This document shows positions 1 to 7,799 of a stretch of 64,000 nucleotides of DNA, in pieces (position 1 is the stretch's first letter; the number at the start of each line of letters is the position of its first letter). Origin of the DNA: Alkalibacillus aidingensis. Its GTDB lineage: Bacteria; Bacillota; Bacilli; Bacillales; Alkalibacillaceae. The DNA is taken from positions 124,001 to 188,000 of the forward strand of contig NZ_JABXWU010000002.1 in NCBI RefSeq assembly GCF_014595945.1. Reading direction: 5' to 3'. A program made the position numbers and the translations under genes. The notes beneath the pieces were generated by a model. That model saw only the letters and a list, made by a program, of their open reading frames with translations. It did not search any database and was not told the origin of the DNA.

Positions 1-16
1 ATAAAGGAGTGATTAA

Positions 17-1471
17 ATGATTGAAGTCGAGTCAAAGATTGCTAGTAATTTTATCAACGGCGACTGGTATCATGCTGACTCATCAGAAACACAACCCGTT
101 TACAACCCCGCTACCTTAGAGAAAATAACAGAAGTCGCTTACTCCGGAGAAGCTGAAACGAAGCGAGCGATTGAAGGTGCACAAACAGCTTTTAAAGAAT
201 GGTCAACTATGCCAGCGAGAAAACGATCACGAATTCTTTATAAAGCTCACCAACTTCTATTAAATGATGTCGATCGTCTCGCCCATATTTTAACGATGGA
301 ACAAGGTAAGCCACTTAAAGAAGCCAAAGGAGAAATCAAATCAGCAGCAAGCTTTGTCCTTTGGTACGCTGAGGAAGCCAATCGCATGTATGGTGAATGG
401 ATCCCTGCTTCACAAAAAGGAAAGCGACAACTGGTCATCCCCCACCCTGTCGGTGTTGTTGGGGCAATTACGCCATGGAACTTCCCAGCTTCAATGATTA
501 CTAGAAAAGTCGCCCCTGCCTTAGCTGCAGGTTGTACGGTTGTCTTAAAGCCAGCACCTGAAACACCCCTTTCAGCAATGGAAATCGTTAAAATTTTCGT
601 CAAAGCTGGTCTACCAAAAGGCGTCTTAAACTTAGTGACAGGTGATGCAAAAGAGATTGGAAATGCTCTTTTAACAAACCACAATGTCCGGTTAATCACT
701 TTCACTGGATCAACTGAAGTTGGCAAACACTTGATGCGGGAAAGTGCCAATCATGTTAAAAAACTTTCACTTGAACTCGGTGGTCATGCACCGATCATCA
801 TTTTTGATGACGCTGACTTAGATCTAGCTGTTAAACTCTCCTTAGCAAGCAAATTTAGAAATGCTGGTCAGACGTGTATTTGTGCGAACCGACTATATGT
901 CCATGAGTCAGTCAAAGAACGCTTTACCGAAAAGCTAATTGAACAGGTGAAACAATTAAAAGTGGGGCAAGGAACGAGAGATGATGTTGATGTTGGGCCA
1001 CTTATTAATGAGCAAGCAGTTGACAAAGTTAAAGGACATTTGCACGATGCCGTTGAGAAGGGAGCCAAACTTGTATACGGAGGGGATTCACAAAATACTT
1101 CCGACTTAAATGGTCACTTCTACCATCCAACCGTCGTCCAAGGAACTACAAGTGAAATGAGGGTCATGAACGAAGAAACATTCGGTCCACTTCTTCCTAT
1201 TCAGACCTTTAAAGAGGACAAAGAAGCCATCGATGCGGCCAATGATACCAATTATGGCCTAGCAGCCTATGTGTTTACCGACAGTCTAGAGCGTTCCTAT
1301 CAAGTGATGGAGCAACTCGAATATGGAATTGTCGGCATAAACGATGTCTTTCCAGCCGTTGCTGAAGCTCCATTTGGTGGCATTAAAGAATCCGGAATCG
1401 GTAAAGAAGGTGGCCATCACGGTCTACACGAATTTGTTGAACAGAAATTTGTCTCGATAGGTTCTAAATAA
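17..1471 (+). CDS. gabD: Succinate/glutarate-semialdehyde dehydrogenase-like aldehyde dehydrogenase (GabD family)
   Basis: A full-length 484-residue NAD(P)-dependent aldehyde dehydrogenase, expected to oxidise a short dicarboxylic semialdehyde (succinate or glutarate semialdehyde) to the acid in the cytoplasm. Visible marks are the ITPWNFP segment, the catalytic Glu253 in LELGGHAP, and the catalytic Cys287 in NAGQTCICANR; the extra cysteine two residues after the catalytic one is typical of the GabD group. The start is supported by AAAGGAGTG just upstream. It is one of only three plus-strand genes in the window. A glutarate-semialdehyde role would fit the lysine-degradation operon at 7,961-13,559, but that link is inference. 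No gabT or regulator is visible next to it; the upstream side lies outside the window. Confidence 0.9.
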   Translation: MIEVESKIASNFINGDWYHADSSETQPVYNPATLEKITEVAYSGEAETKRAIEGAQTAFKEWSTMPARKRSRILYKAHQLLLNDVDRLAHILTMEQGKPLKEAKGEIKSAASFVLWYAEEANRMYGEWIPASQKGKRQLVIPHPVGVVGAITPWNFPASMITRKVAPALAAGCTVVLKPAPETPLSAMEIVKIFVKAGLPKGVLNLVTGDAKEIGNALLTNHNVRLITFTGSTEVGKHLMRESANHVKKLSLELGGHAPIIIFDDADLDLAVKLSLASKFRNAGQTCICANRLYVHESVKERFTEKLIEQVKQLKVGQGTRDDVDVGPLINEQAVDKVKGHLHDAVEKGAKLVYGGDSQNTSDLNGHFYHPTVVQGTTSEMRVMNEETFGPLLPIQTFKEDKEAIDAANDTNYGLAAYVFTDSLERSYQVMEQLEYGIVGINDVFPAVAEAPFGGIKESGIGKEGGHHGLHEFVEQKFVSIGSK

Positions 1472-1490
1472 TGCTAGTGTAATTAAAAAA

Positions 1491-1521
1491 GTAGGGCTTT
1501 CTATCAACTAGAAAGCCCTGC
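1491..1521. terminator. Bidirectional intrinsic terminator
   Basis: A 10-bp inverted repeat (AGGGCTTTCT / AGAAAGCCCT, 7-nt loop) lies between the convergent gabD-like gene and the membrane protein at 1,550. The minus-strand transcript has the better U-tract (CTTTTTT), so it mainly ends the leftward gene and probably gabD as well. Confidence 0.8.
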
Positions 1522-1549
1522 TTATATTCGTTCTGGTTAACGAATCATA

Positions 1550-1975
1550 CTATTTATGTTCTGCAACACTAGTAAAAGTACTAAATGTATTTAGGACTAG
1601 AATAAATAAGGGATAAAAGATTATAAGTCCTAAAATGATTATGCCATCCCCAGGACCACCTTGATCTGCTGGGTTGTTAATCGGGAATAAAGAGGCAAAA
1701 GTGAGAATAAAAAGAATGAAATACGGAAGCCATAGAAGAACCGACCAATAGGTTGATTTTCGATTCCTAAGCCACATTTTTGTTAAATAGATAATGGCTA
1801 CAGATAGAAGAAGAACAGAAACGATTACACAAACACCTACCATTATGCCAACAACATTTAATTCCCACCCCGTTAACCTACTTATACGGGAGACATTGAC
1901 AAAAAGCTCAATCGGTATAAAAATCGTAACAGCATACATCACGCTGATCACATTCACTTTCCAAAAGGTAGTCAT
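1550..1975 (-). CDS. Small four-helix membrane protein, function unknown
   Basis: 141 residues with four predicted membrane segments (about residues 5-27, 40-65, 75-98 and 110-133) joined by short polar loops; one loop reads NNPADQGGPGDG. No family was recognised. It starts at ATG with a G-rich ribosome binding site (AGGGGGG) and stands alone, ending at the terminator at 1,491-1,521. It is probably a real gene, since the hydrophobic pattern and start signals are coherent, but no role can be assigned. Confidence 0.6.
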   Translation of the reverse strand: MTTFWKVNVISVMYAVTIFIPIELFVNVSRISRLTGWELNVVGIMVGVCVIVSVLLLSVAIIYLTKMWLRNRKSTYWSVLLWLPYFILFILTFASLFPINNPADQGGPGDGIIILGLIIFYPLFILVLNTFSTFTSVAEHK

Positions 1976-2115
1976 ATTCTTCCCCCCTACAACTATGATT
2001 CTTACCCAACATTATTCTAATGGTTTTTGTAAAACCTCATCCATTTATGTAATTGTCTAATAAACTATCATTGATTGATCAACATCCAAAAGTGTTTCAT
2101 AGTACCGATTGCTAA

Positions 2116-2361
2116 CTACTCATTTGTTGAATTCTCATTGCTTTTAAAGCTACCAATAGCACCAACCATTAAACCCAAAGTCATGATCATGAAATTTAAT
2201 GGATGAGGTTGATTAAGATAAAGAAAGCCACCAAATAAAACTAGTAAAATACCCAACAGCTGGATTTGTATGGATGCAGGATTTATAAAACCTAAAAAAT
2301 AATAAAACCCAAAAACCAATAACAGAATTATAATAAAAATAAGTGATATGAGATCAATCAC
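2116..2361 (-). CDS. Small hydrophobic protein, unknown
   Basis: The frame is open up to 2,481 (121 codons), but the better start is the GTG at 2,361. It is preceded by GGGAGGAG at the right distance, giving 81 residues that begin MIDLISLIFIIILLL. The upstream extension is Cys- and Lys-rich and unlike the rest, so it is probably untranslated. The protein has a long N-terminal hydrophobic helix, a second around 'IQLLGILLVLFGGFLYL' and a third before a polar SNENSTNE tail. No family was recognised. It lies among other small unassigned genes. Confidence 0.5.
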   Translation of the reverse strand: MIDLISLIFIIILLLVFGFYYFLGFINPASIQIQLLGILLVLFGGFLYLNQPHPLNFMIMTLGLMVGAIGSFKSNENSTNE

Positions 2362-2507
2362 TAAACTCTCCTCCCTTTCACAACAGTTTTCATTAGGTGT
2401 ACATTTTGTCGTGTCATAATTAGACTCCCCATCTTTACATGATGACTTTTTTAACCATCTATTCACTGATAAGCAAGTCATAATTCAGACATGGTAGTCA
2501 TCTTCGG

Positions 2508-2843
2508 CTAATTATTATTGATGACTTTTAAGTGTTCTGTTTGAGTAAACAAATTTATTTCTTGATTTCCCTTTGTATATGTCACATAACTTCCTTCTCT
2601 TTTCCCTTTCGTCCACCCATTAGCTTTTATCACTAATTCGTAGCCTAATGGTATACCGTTTTCCTCAGAAGCTTTTGACCAATGATAGCTATGACCCGAT
2701 TCTAGCTCCTCAATCATCTCTGCACTTTTAGGAACGGGAAAACCATTTAATTCTACTGATGATTCGTATAATGATAAGTAATAGACAGGTCCAATGATTA
2801 GTAGAAAAGTAATCAAGAATAACAAACCCACCTTCTTCCTCAT
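2508..2843 (-). CDS. Secreted or membrane-anchored small protein, unknown
   Basis: 111 residues. An N-terminal hydrophobic stretch after MRKK (residues 5-24) looks like a signal anchor or uncleaved signal peptide; the remaining 85 residues are polar and would lie outside the cell. There is no lipobox cysteine and no recognised domain. The start ATG follows a run of plus-strand C residues, read on the minus strand as GGGGGTG, which is a usable ribosome binding site. It is a probable real gene of unknown role. Confidence 0.5.
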   Translation of the reverse strand: MRKKVGLLFLITFLLIIGPVYYLSLYESSVELNGFPVPKSAEMIEELESGHSYHWSKASEENGIPLGYELVIKANGWTKGKREGSYVTYTKGNQEINLFTQTEHLKVINNN

Positions 2844-2880
2844 GACACCTACACCCCCACTTCTTAATAATCCCTGTTTT

Positions 2881-3135
2881 TTACCAATTATTTTTATAAC
2901 GGACAGTATGATTAACTAGATTCAGAAGTTGTTTACGGTGTTCTGATGATACACTTTCAGATAATCTCGCTCCGGCAATTATTGGAGCCCACTGAAACAC
3001 TTTATCCTTAGACACACCGCTTCTCTGACAGTAAAGGTTTAAGTACATGTTAGCTAATTCAACTAAAAACTGTGAATACAAAAGGTATGAGCGATAAATG
3101 TCTACCCGTAAATCACCTGCACTTGAATCTGTTTG
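2881..3135 (-). pseudogene. C-terminal remnant of an APH-type phosphotransferase
   Basis: The minus-strand frame from 3,135 to the stop at 2,881 reads GDLRVDIYRSYLLYSQ and later APIIAGARLSE. These look like the C-terminal end of aminoglycoside-phosphotransferase-like kinases (the helix after the metal-binding aspartate, then the closing helix). The N-terminal ATP-binding lobe and catalytic HxD loop are missing: the frame is closed upstream by the TAG that ends the neighbouring small gene at 3,136. A TTG at 3,081 could start a 66-residue peptide, but without the catalytic core it would be inactive. Read as a degraded gene tail; the family match is by eye. Confidence 0.55.
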
Positions 3136-3300
3136 CTACTTTTCTGACCTATTAACCTTTAAAATTTCCTTTAAAGTAGAATGGATATTTTGAAGGCTTA
3201 TTAAAATAAATCCAAGCATAACAAATGTTACTATTTCCCCTGTTAATATAGATACTATTGCTAATATTAAAGCATATACCCCATATAACCAGCTGTTCAT
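3136..3300 (-). CDS. 54-residue membrane peptide
   Basis: A small gene with ATG at 3,300 and AGAGGTG eight bases upstream. The peptide starts MNSWLYGVYALILAIVSIL, has two hydrophobic helices (about residues 4-20 and 23-37) and ends in a basic tail (LKEILKVNRSEK). Clean start signals and a two-helix pattern suggest a real membrane peptide. No family was recognised. It ends directly at the border of the phosphotransferase remnant, so part of the old neighbourhood was lost here. Confidence 0.55.
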   Translation of the reverse strand: MNSWLYGVYALILAIVSILTGEIVTFVMLGFILISLQNIHSTLKEILKVNRSEK

Positions 3301-3334
3301 TTAATTCACCTCTCTATATTATTTCAACAATTAC

Positions 3335-3490
3335 TTATTCAACTAAACTGCTTATTATTTCATCAGTTGTGGAGTGGCGTTTTAAATATAAACTACCATT
3401 TCCATTACTTCGATGCGTTACTATAAACTTTTGATTAAAATGAATTTTTAACCTCTGTTTCGTAATCGATTGAGTTTCTTTGCATCTCTT
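3335..3490 (-). other. Open frame without a start, possible frameshifted tail
   Basis: In the frame shifted relative to the 3' end of the gene at 3,435-4,172, codons stay open from 3,490 to a TAA at 3,335. They read a protein-like tail (for example FIVTHRSNGNGSLYLKRHS, then TTDEIISSLVE). There is no ATG, GTG or TTG in the open stretch, so it cannot easily be its own gene. It may be the original C-terminus of the upstream protein after a single-base frameshift near 3,440-3,490, or a remnant of another gene. Confidence 0.3.
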
Positions 3491-4172
3491 CTACCATATC
3501 CACCCAATCATTCGTATTTACCATATTTCTATAATATGTATCTGTATATCCATCAGTTGCAACACCTGTCCAAGTCTGGTCTGCATCAACACCCTTGAAA
3601 TCGAGATACTCTTTATCTATTAGATTATCGTCTAAACTTTTTATATTACTGAATACCGCACTTTTCCACTGTTGAGTAACTTCATTCATGAGCTCCAGCT
3701 TTGAAAGGTCTTCAGATGATAATTCCATGACACCATTATTAGATTCGTATTCATTTAGATGATTTTCGAAATAGTATTTGAATTGATATGCCCAATTGAT
3801 AGGGAAAGAGCTATGATTATAATTCATCTCCTCCGTGTTTAATCGATGTAACCACAGAGTAGCCATCTTAACGACGGTTTCACCAGAATCCCCTATTATT
3901 TGATAGTTTTCTTGAAGAATGTCTATTTGTTCTTGAGTGATCTCTCCCTCATCTAATATTTGGTTTAAATAAAAATCATTGACCGCAATGGTTGACGCGA
4001 GTCTGATAATGTCATTCGAAAGCACATGAGATGTGTATTCGTCATAGTATGAGTTCTCCTTAGACACATGATAAGTGTAAAAGCCTAACAAAAGGATCGC
4101 GATAATCAGAATAGAAATAATTATATTTTTCTTCAAAATCATTAGCAACGAAGCAATCTTATTCTTTAACAA
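3435..4172 (-). CDS. Membrane-anchored extracytoplasmic protein, unknown
   Basis: 245 residues. A basic N-terminus and one membrane helix (about residues 15-33) are followed by a polar, acidic, mostly helical domain. This predicts a protein anchored in the membrane with its body outside. The start is TTG at 4,172 with GGGGTG upstream. The C-terminus may be truncated, because another frame continues with protein-like sequence to 3,335. No domain family was recognised. Nearby genes are small membrane proteins and a toxin-antitoxin pair, consistent with an accessory region. Confidence 0.55.
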   Translation of the reverse strand: MLKNKIASLLMILKKNIIISILIIAILLLGFYTYHVSKENSYYDEYTSHVLSNDIIRLASTIAVNDFYLNQILDEGEITQEQIDILQENYQIIGDSGETVVKMATLWLHRLNTEEMNYNHSSFPINWAYQFKYYFENHLNEYESNNGVMELSSEDLSKLELMNEVTQQWKSAVFSNIKSLDDNLIDKEYLDFKGVDADQTWTGVATDGYTDTYYRNMVNTNDWVDMVEEMQRNSIDYETEVKNSF

Positions 4173-4319
4173 AATTTCACCCCATAATTTACCAATTAAC
4201 TAATGCTTCAAACTTCTGCCCTTTTTGCTGAAGAGTGATCGCTCTTATTGCACTATCGCTACCCGTTACTTTAAGTGAAAACATACACAATACATATTTT
4301 TCAGCTCCATTCGATAACC

Positions 4320-4343
4320 AAAAAGGACTGCTTATCGCAGCCC
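4320..4343 (-). terminator. Terminator of the toxin-antitoxin operon
   Basis: On the minus strand GGGCTGC pairs with GCAGTCC (one G-U pair, loop GATAA) and is followed by TTTTTGG. It lies about 20 bases after the toxin stop codon. Confidence 0.55.
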
Positions 4344-4363
4344 ATCTATACAAGCATTAATTA

Positions 4364-4702
4364 CTATTTTATTAAGTGTTCTATTTTAGTTCGTACACTA
4401 TTCAATACTTCTGTGTTCACTTTGCCAAATCTTTTTCTGATAATTCCCTTTGAAAGTGTATAAACTTTGTCGGCTCTCACTGCTGATGTAACTTTAAGAG
4501 CACCTTCGTCTAAGTCTTTTTGTTCAATCAAGACTGAATAATCAAGGTCTTTTAATTGTGATGTAATAGCAACAACAAGAATATCATCAGTCATCTGATG
4601 ATATTCATCGTTTGAAACAATGAGAACGGGACGTTGTTTTCTATTTGATAAGTCACTGAATGGTACTGGGATTAAAACTATGTCACCTTGTTTATGCATC
4701 AT
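4364..4702 (-). CDS. PemK/MazF-family mRNA interferase toxin
   Basis: About 112 residues from the preferred ATG at 4,702, which has GAGG six bases upstream; a further upstream ATG at 4,717 is less likely. The N-terminus GDIVLIPVPFSDLSNRKQRP is the PemK/MazF signature (strand, Pro-Phe-Ser/Thr loop, Lys-x-Arg-Pro). It is followed by VLIVSND and later SAVRADKVYTL, as in this fold. Such toxins cut mRNA and are held by an upstream antitoxin. The gene overlaps the preceding small gene by about 11 bases, the usual coupling of antitoxin and toxin. Target sequence cannot be read from the protein. Confidence 0.85.
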   Translation of the reverse strand: MMHKQGDIVLIPVPFSDLSNRKQRPVLIVSNDEYHQMTDDILVVAITSQLKDLDYSVLIEQKDLDEGALKVTSAVRADKVYTLSKGIIRKRFGKVNTEVLNSVRTKIEHLIK

Positions 4703-4889
4703 TCCAAACCTCATCATCTATATCATTATCCCAAAAATCAATGCTACTTTCGCTTGCTTTTGTTAAATCTTCTGATAAACTTTTTTCTTTTTTTGCCTTT
4801 AGATATTCAGCAAAGTCTAAAATTTTATCGACTTCTTGCTCTGGAATTTCATCAATAATCTTTAGTAATCGTTCCTTAGCTGTATTCAT
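4692..4889 (-). CDS. Antitoxin partner of the PemK/MazF toxin
   Basis: About 65 residues from the ATG at 4,889, where AGAGGTG gives good spacing; an ATG at 4,910 is also in frame. The sequence KIIDEIPEQEVDKILDFAEYL is the helical core seen in DUF2281-like antitoxin partners. The acidic C-terminus (SSIDFWDNDIDDEVWNDA) is of the kind that wraps around MazF-type toxins. It is the first gene of a two-gene operon and overlaps the toxin start. It likely binds its own promoter with the toxin; no operator was clearly visible. Confidence 0.75.
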   Translation of the reverse strand: MNTAKERLLKIIDEIPEQEVDKILDFAEYLKAKKEKSLSEDLTKASESSIDFWDNDIDDEVWNDA

Positions 4890-5052
4890 GATGTCCATCA
4901 CCTCTTTCATGAATAATTTATTTAATTATACCACTTTGGGTTACTTCAAACCATTGGTGTTTTAGGAAAGCCTCCGTTACTTCAATAACTCTAAAACTCC
5001 TGAATTGTTTAACTATTCATATAATTTTAGGCAGATCATTTATACAAACATT

Positions 5053-5583
5053 CTACTGACCATTAGGCTTCCAAGGTGTTTTTCTCGGAATCAACCTCGG
5101 AACATTCCTTTTATACTCCTTATATTCCTCACCAAATTTTTTGGTTAATAAAGGTTCTTCACCAACAATAAAGTATGTGTAATTAATCGTTGTAAATAGG
5201 ACGAACCAGCCTATTAATGGATAGGAACCAAACACAACTGTTTCTCCTAACAAGATTAATACGACACCACTGATCATTGGATTTCGAGTGTACTGGTAGG
5301 GCCCACTGACAACTATTTTTTGGGGTGGGTCCCAAGGTGCTAATGTTCCTTTTCATCGCTTGGCAAATTGATTGACTGTTAAGATCACCAGTATCAGACC
5401 AATCAAGATCAATAGTACGCCCAGGATGTAAACAACACTACTGAAAATAACTCCTTGCCCCCACCCTAGTGAGTTAGGGAAAAAATATAATAAAATTAAA
5501 GGAATAATGATCGTCACGTTAAATGGTAGAACCAATATTGAAACGATGTGTGAAAGAACTGAAGGTTGCTTATGTTTTGCCAC
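5053..5583 (-). pseudogene. Isoprenylcysteine methyltransferase-like membrane protein broken by an in-frame TGA
   Basis: The minus-strand frame runs unbroken from a GTG at 5,583 (ribosome binding site AGGAGGTG) to the stop at 5,053, except for one TGA at 5,353-5,355. The upstream part (about 76 residues) has two membrane helices. The downstream part reads KGTLAPWDPPQKIVVSGPY, then YTRNPM and later EEYKEYKRNVPRLIPR, a conserved core of the ICMT/PEMT-like methyltransferases. Both parts are in the same frame, so one base change (for example GGA to TGA) explains the break. It is divergent from the tetR-like gene at 5,742. It could be a recent nonsense mutation or a sequencing error. Confidence 0.8.
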
Positions 5584-5699
5584 TAAATCACCTCCTGAAT
5601 CATAATTGAACACTGTGTTGATTAATTGTTATGTTCATCTTAAGATAGAACTCAACACCCTTCAATAGGCAATCCTTTTGGGAGTGTTGATAACTGAAC

Positions 5700-5716
5700 A
5701 CAATTAGTCTAATTGT
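5700..5716. promoter_or_regulatory. Perfect palindrome, candidate TetR operator
   Basis: ACAATTAG-T-CTAATTGT is an exact 8-bp inverted repeat around one base. It lies 26 bp before the tetR-like start, in the divergent intergenic region. TetR-family proteins usually bind such palindromes, so autoregulation and control of the methyltransferase are plausible. Confidence 0.45.
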
Positions 5717-5741
5717 TGATTTTATAGGTGGATTAAGCGTT

Positions 5742-6218
5742 ATGGGGCATGAAGATCGCCGAGTCATTAGAACGAAGAAGTTAATCCGAGACAAGTTTGC
5801 AGAGCTAATTGAAGATAAAGGACTCGATAAAATTACGATTAAAGACCTCACTGAAAAAGCTGATATTAACCGGGGAACTTTCTATTTACATTTTCAAGAT
5901 AAATATGACTTATTGGAGCAAAGTGAAAATGAGCTAATTGAAAACATAAAGATAATTGCTATGGAACTTCATACAATTAATGTTGAAGAGTGGGATCAAA
6001 CCAATGCTCCACCTACATCGGCATTACGCTATTTTGCATTTCTGAAGGAGCATGCGGTGTTTCTAAAAGCCATCCTTGGGCCCAAAGGTAACCCGGGTTT
6101 CCAAAATAAACTTAAACAGTTAATGGCAGAACAAATTAAAGCCATGTTCGCACAAAAAAATCAGGAACAGACGGCCGTTCCTTCTGACTATTTTGTTATT
6201 GTCTGCTGTTGCTTATAG
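5742..6218 (+). CDS. TetR/AcrR-family regulator with a truncated C-terminus
   Basis: 158 residues. The N-terminus carries the TetR helix-turn-helix: RTKKLIRDKFAELIEDKG, then TIKDLTEKADINRGTFYLHF, with a downstream tyrosine as usual. The ligand domain follows the TetR_C_8 pattern (ALRYFAFLKEHAVFLKAIL) but stops abruptly after VPSDYFV with a meaningless IVCCCL tail. Relatives usually run some 30-45 residues further. The break is where the convergent DUF3870-like gene ends, so a rearrangement joined the two. It probably binds DNA but may not dimerise or sense its ligand normally. It has a good start (AGGTGG). Confidence 0.8.
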   Translation: MGHEDRRVIRTKKLIRDKFAELIEDKGLDKITIKDLTEKADINRGTFYLHFQDKYDLLEQSENELIENIKIIAMELHTINVEEWDQTNAPPTSALRYFAFLKEHAVFLKAILGPKGNPGFQNKLKQLMAEQIKAMFAQKNQEQTAVPSDYFVIVCCCL

Positions 6219-6514
6219 GTTTCATATTGTTTATATAAATCTTTCATTGCCGAGGCAAGAGCATTGCCTGCCTTCCCTAAATAATGTTCCTTAATCACGC
6301 GAACGGGCTCATTTACGCCATCTTCTAAACTATACCCCCTTAAAAGCTGACTGATAAAACTCCTGCCATGTTCAGTGGCTAGTGTACAACTTGCTTCAAC
6401 AATAACCCCGTATTTTTTATCTAACTCGGCTGTGATGGTTAACGTTTCATAGACGCTTTGAGCGGCCATCCCACTTGGGAGCTTGGCATGCCCCGCGATA
6501 AAATATGTATTCAC
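6188..6514 (-). CDS. DUF3870-family protein
   Basis: About 108 residues, small and cytoplasmic, with AGHAKLPSGMAAQSVYETL and VEASCTLATEHGRSFISQLL, the conserved core I associate with the DUF3870 family of unknown function. The GTG at 6,514 has AGAGG at good spacing and gives the usual MNTYFIAGHAKLP start; an upstream GTG/ATG pair is also in frame. It follows the IclR gene after 12 bases and is probably co-transcribed. Its 3' end overlaps the truncated TetR gene by about 30 bases, marking a recombination joint. Confidence 0.7.
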   Translation of the reverse strand: MNTYFIAGHAKLPSGMAAQSVYETLTITAELDKKYGVIVEASCTLATEHGRSFISQLLRGYSLEDGVNEPVRVIKEHYLGKAGNALASAMKDLYKQYETYKQQQTITK

Positions 6515-6526
6515 AGTCATCACCTC

Positions 6527-7288
6527 TTATATTTGTATAAATCCTAATGCTTTCGAAATACGATTGGCTGTTTCTTGACTATTTTTTTTGATGATTTCAA
6601 ATTGCTGCCCCTCAAACCGACTGGAAAGGCCACTTATTGCTAGGGCAGCTACAACTATTCCTTGATGGTCAAATATCGGGTAGGAAATTCCGGTCGTATC
6701 TTTATCCTGCTCGCCTATACTGACTGAGAAACCTTGTTGGTTAATTTCTGCTAATTCCTTTTCTATTTCCTTTTTGTCTATGGTTTCTCCATCTAAAGAG
6801 AGTAAAGGCCCTTGATTCAATAGGTAGTTCTGTTTTTTAAACGGCAGGTGAGCTAACAATAGCTTGGGACCGGATCCAATATATAACGGCGTACTTTTAC
6901 CTACTTTAGTATATAAACGAAGCGATCGATTACTGTCGACTTTATCAATGTAAACAGCTCGATTCTCATGAAGAATCACTAAATGAACAGCTTCATTAAT
7001 TTTTCCAACTAAATCTTCCATATAGGGTTTAGCTATCTTCTTTAAATCTAATTGATCTAAGACCAAGTTTCCTAACTCTAGTAGCTTTAGACCTAGCCGA
7101 TACTTACTGTCATAATCTGTTTCTTTAACTTTATAAACAAACCCACAATCCTCCAGTGAAGCTAGTAACCGATACGCAGTTGACTTGCGTAATTGAGCTT
7201 TTATTGAAAGTTCTCGTAAGGTCAATTCTTGTATGTCCTCGGTAAAGAAATCAAGCAATTTTAATGCTTTGATCACGCTTTGGCTCAT
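6527..7288 (-). CDS. IclR-family transcriptional regulator
   Basis: 253 residues. A winged helix-turn-helix at residues 3-60 (TLRELSIKAQLRKSTAYRLLA) is followed by the IclR effector-binding domain (HLVILHENRAVYIDKV, STPLYIGSGPKLLLAHLP, GISYPIFDHQGIVVAALAIS). IclR proteins usually control nearby catabolic operons in response to a small carboxylate. The closest catabolic operon is the lysine-type cluster at 7,961-13,559, separated only by a tandem array. A palindrome near that operon's promoter is a possible target. The regulator may instead serve genes lost at the 6.2-kb joint. Confidence 0.9.
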   Translation of the reverse strand: MSQSVIKALKLLDFFTEDIQELTLRELSIKAQLRKSTAYRLLASLEDCGFVYKVKETDYDSKYRLGLKLLELGNLVLDQLDLKKIAKPYMEDLVGKINEAVHLVILHENRAVYIDKVDSNRSLRLYTKVGKSTPLYIGSGPKLLLAHLPFKKQNYLLNQGPLLSLDGETIDKKEIEKELAEINQQGFSVSIGEQDKDTTGISYPIFDHQGIVVAALAISGLSSRFEGQQFEIIKKNSQETANRISKALGFIQI

Positions 7289-7399
7289 GTGGAGTAGCCC
7301 CTTTGCTGATCATTTTTAGAATAGGTAAAAGAACAGAAACAATTACTGCTACTGACATTAAAAGTTTAACCACCGTTTTATAGTAGGATCAGACCCCGT

Positions 7400-7799
7400 T
7401 CCGACTGGTGGTAGGGCTTGATCCGACCGTCGCGCATCTTCGTCCGACCGTCGCGCATCTTCGTCCGACTGTCACGCATCTTCATCCGACTGTCACGCAT
7501 CTTTATCCGACTGTCACGCACCTTCGTCCGACCGTCGCACATCTTCGTCCGACTGTCACGCACCTTCGTCCGACCGTCGTGCACCTTCGTCCGACCGTCG
7601 TGCACCTTCGTCCGACCGTCGTGCACCTTCGTCCGACTGTCGTGCACCTTCGTCCGACTGTCGTGCACCATCGTCCGACTTTCGAGCATCTCCATCCGAC
7701 TTTCGAGCACCTTCGTCCGACTGTCGTGCACCTTCATCCGACTGTCGTGCACCTTCGTCCGACTGTCAGCCCCTCTCGTCCGTCATTCACAAGTTGGTT
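7400..7799. repeat. Tandem array 1: 21-bp units with TCCGACTG core
   Basis: This occupies most of the 672-bp gap between the IclR gene and the next operon. Seventeen cores (TCCGACYGT) begin exactly every 21 bp from 7,422 to 7,758, with degenerate cores at 7,400 and 7,779. Each core is followed by an array-specific tail, typically CGTGCACCTTCG or CGCGCATCTTCG. Because 21 is a multiple of three, long frames stay open on both strands (HLRPTV-type and RDSRTKV-type heptads). These have no credible starts or composition and are not called as genes. Confidence 0.95.

Noticed and set aside
247-750. 167-residue minus-strand frame inside the GabD-like gene
   Set aside because: Shadow of the dehydrogenase gene on the other strand; no start signals or domain.
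4230-4245. AAGAG-type near-palindrome as regulatory site upstream of the TA terminator
   Set aside because: Imperfect, no promoter nearby, and no T-run to make a terminator.
7261-7385. Minus-strand hydrophobic frame overlapping the iclR start (SVAVIVSVLLPILKMISKGA)
   Set aside because: Could be the end of a lost transporter gene, but it is only about 43 codons and has no convincing start; chance cannot be excluded.
7400-7799. CRISPR array
   Set aside because: The constant core is only 8-9 bp, tails are themselves repeated, pitch is 21 bp, and no cas genes are present.
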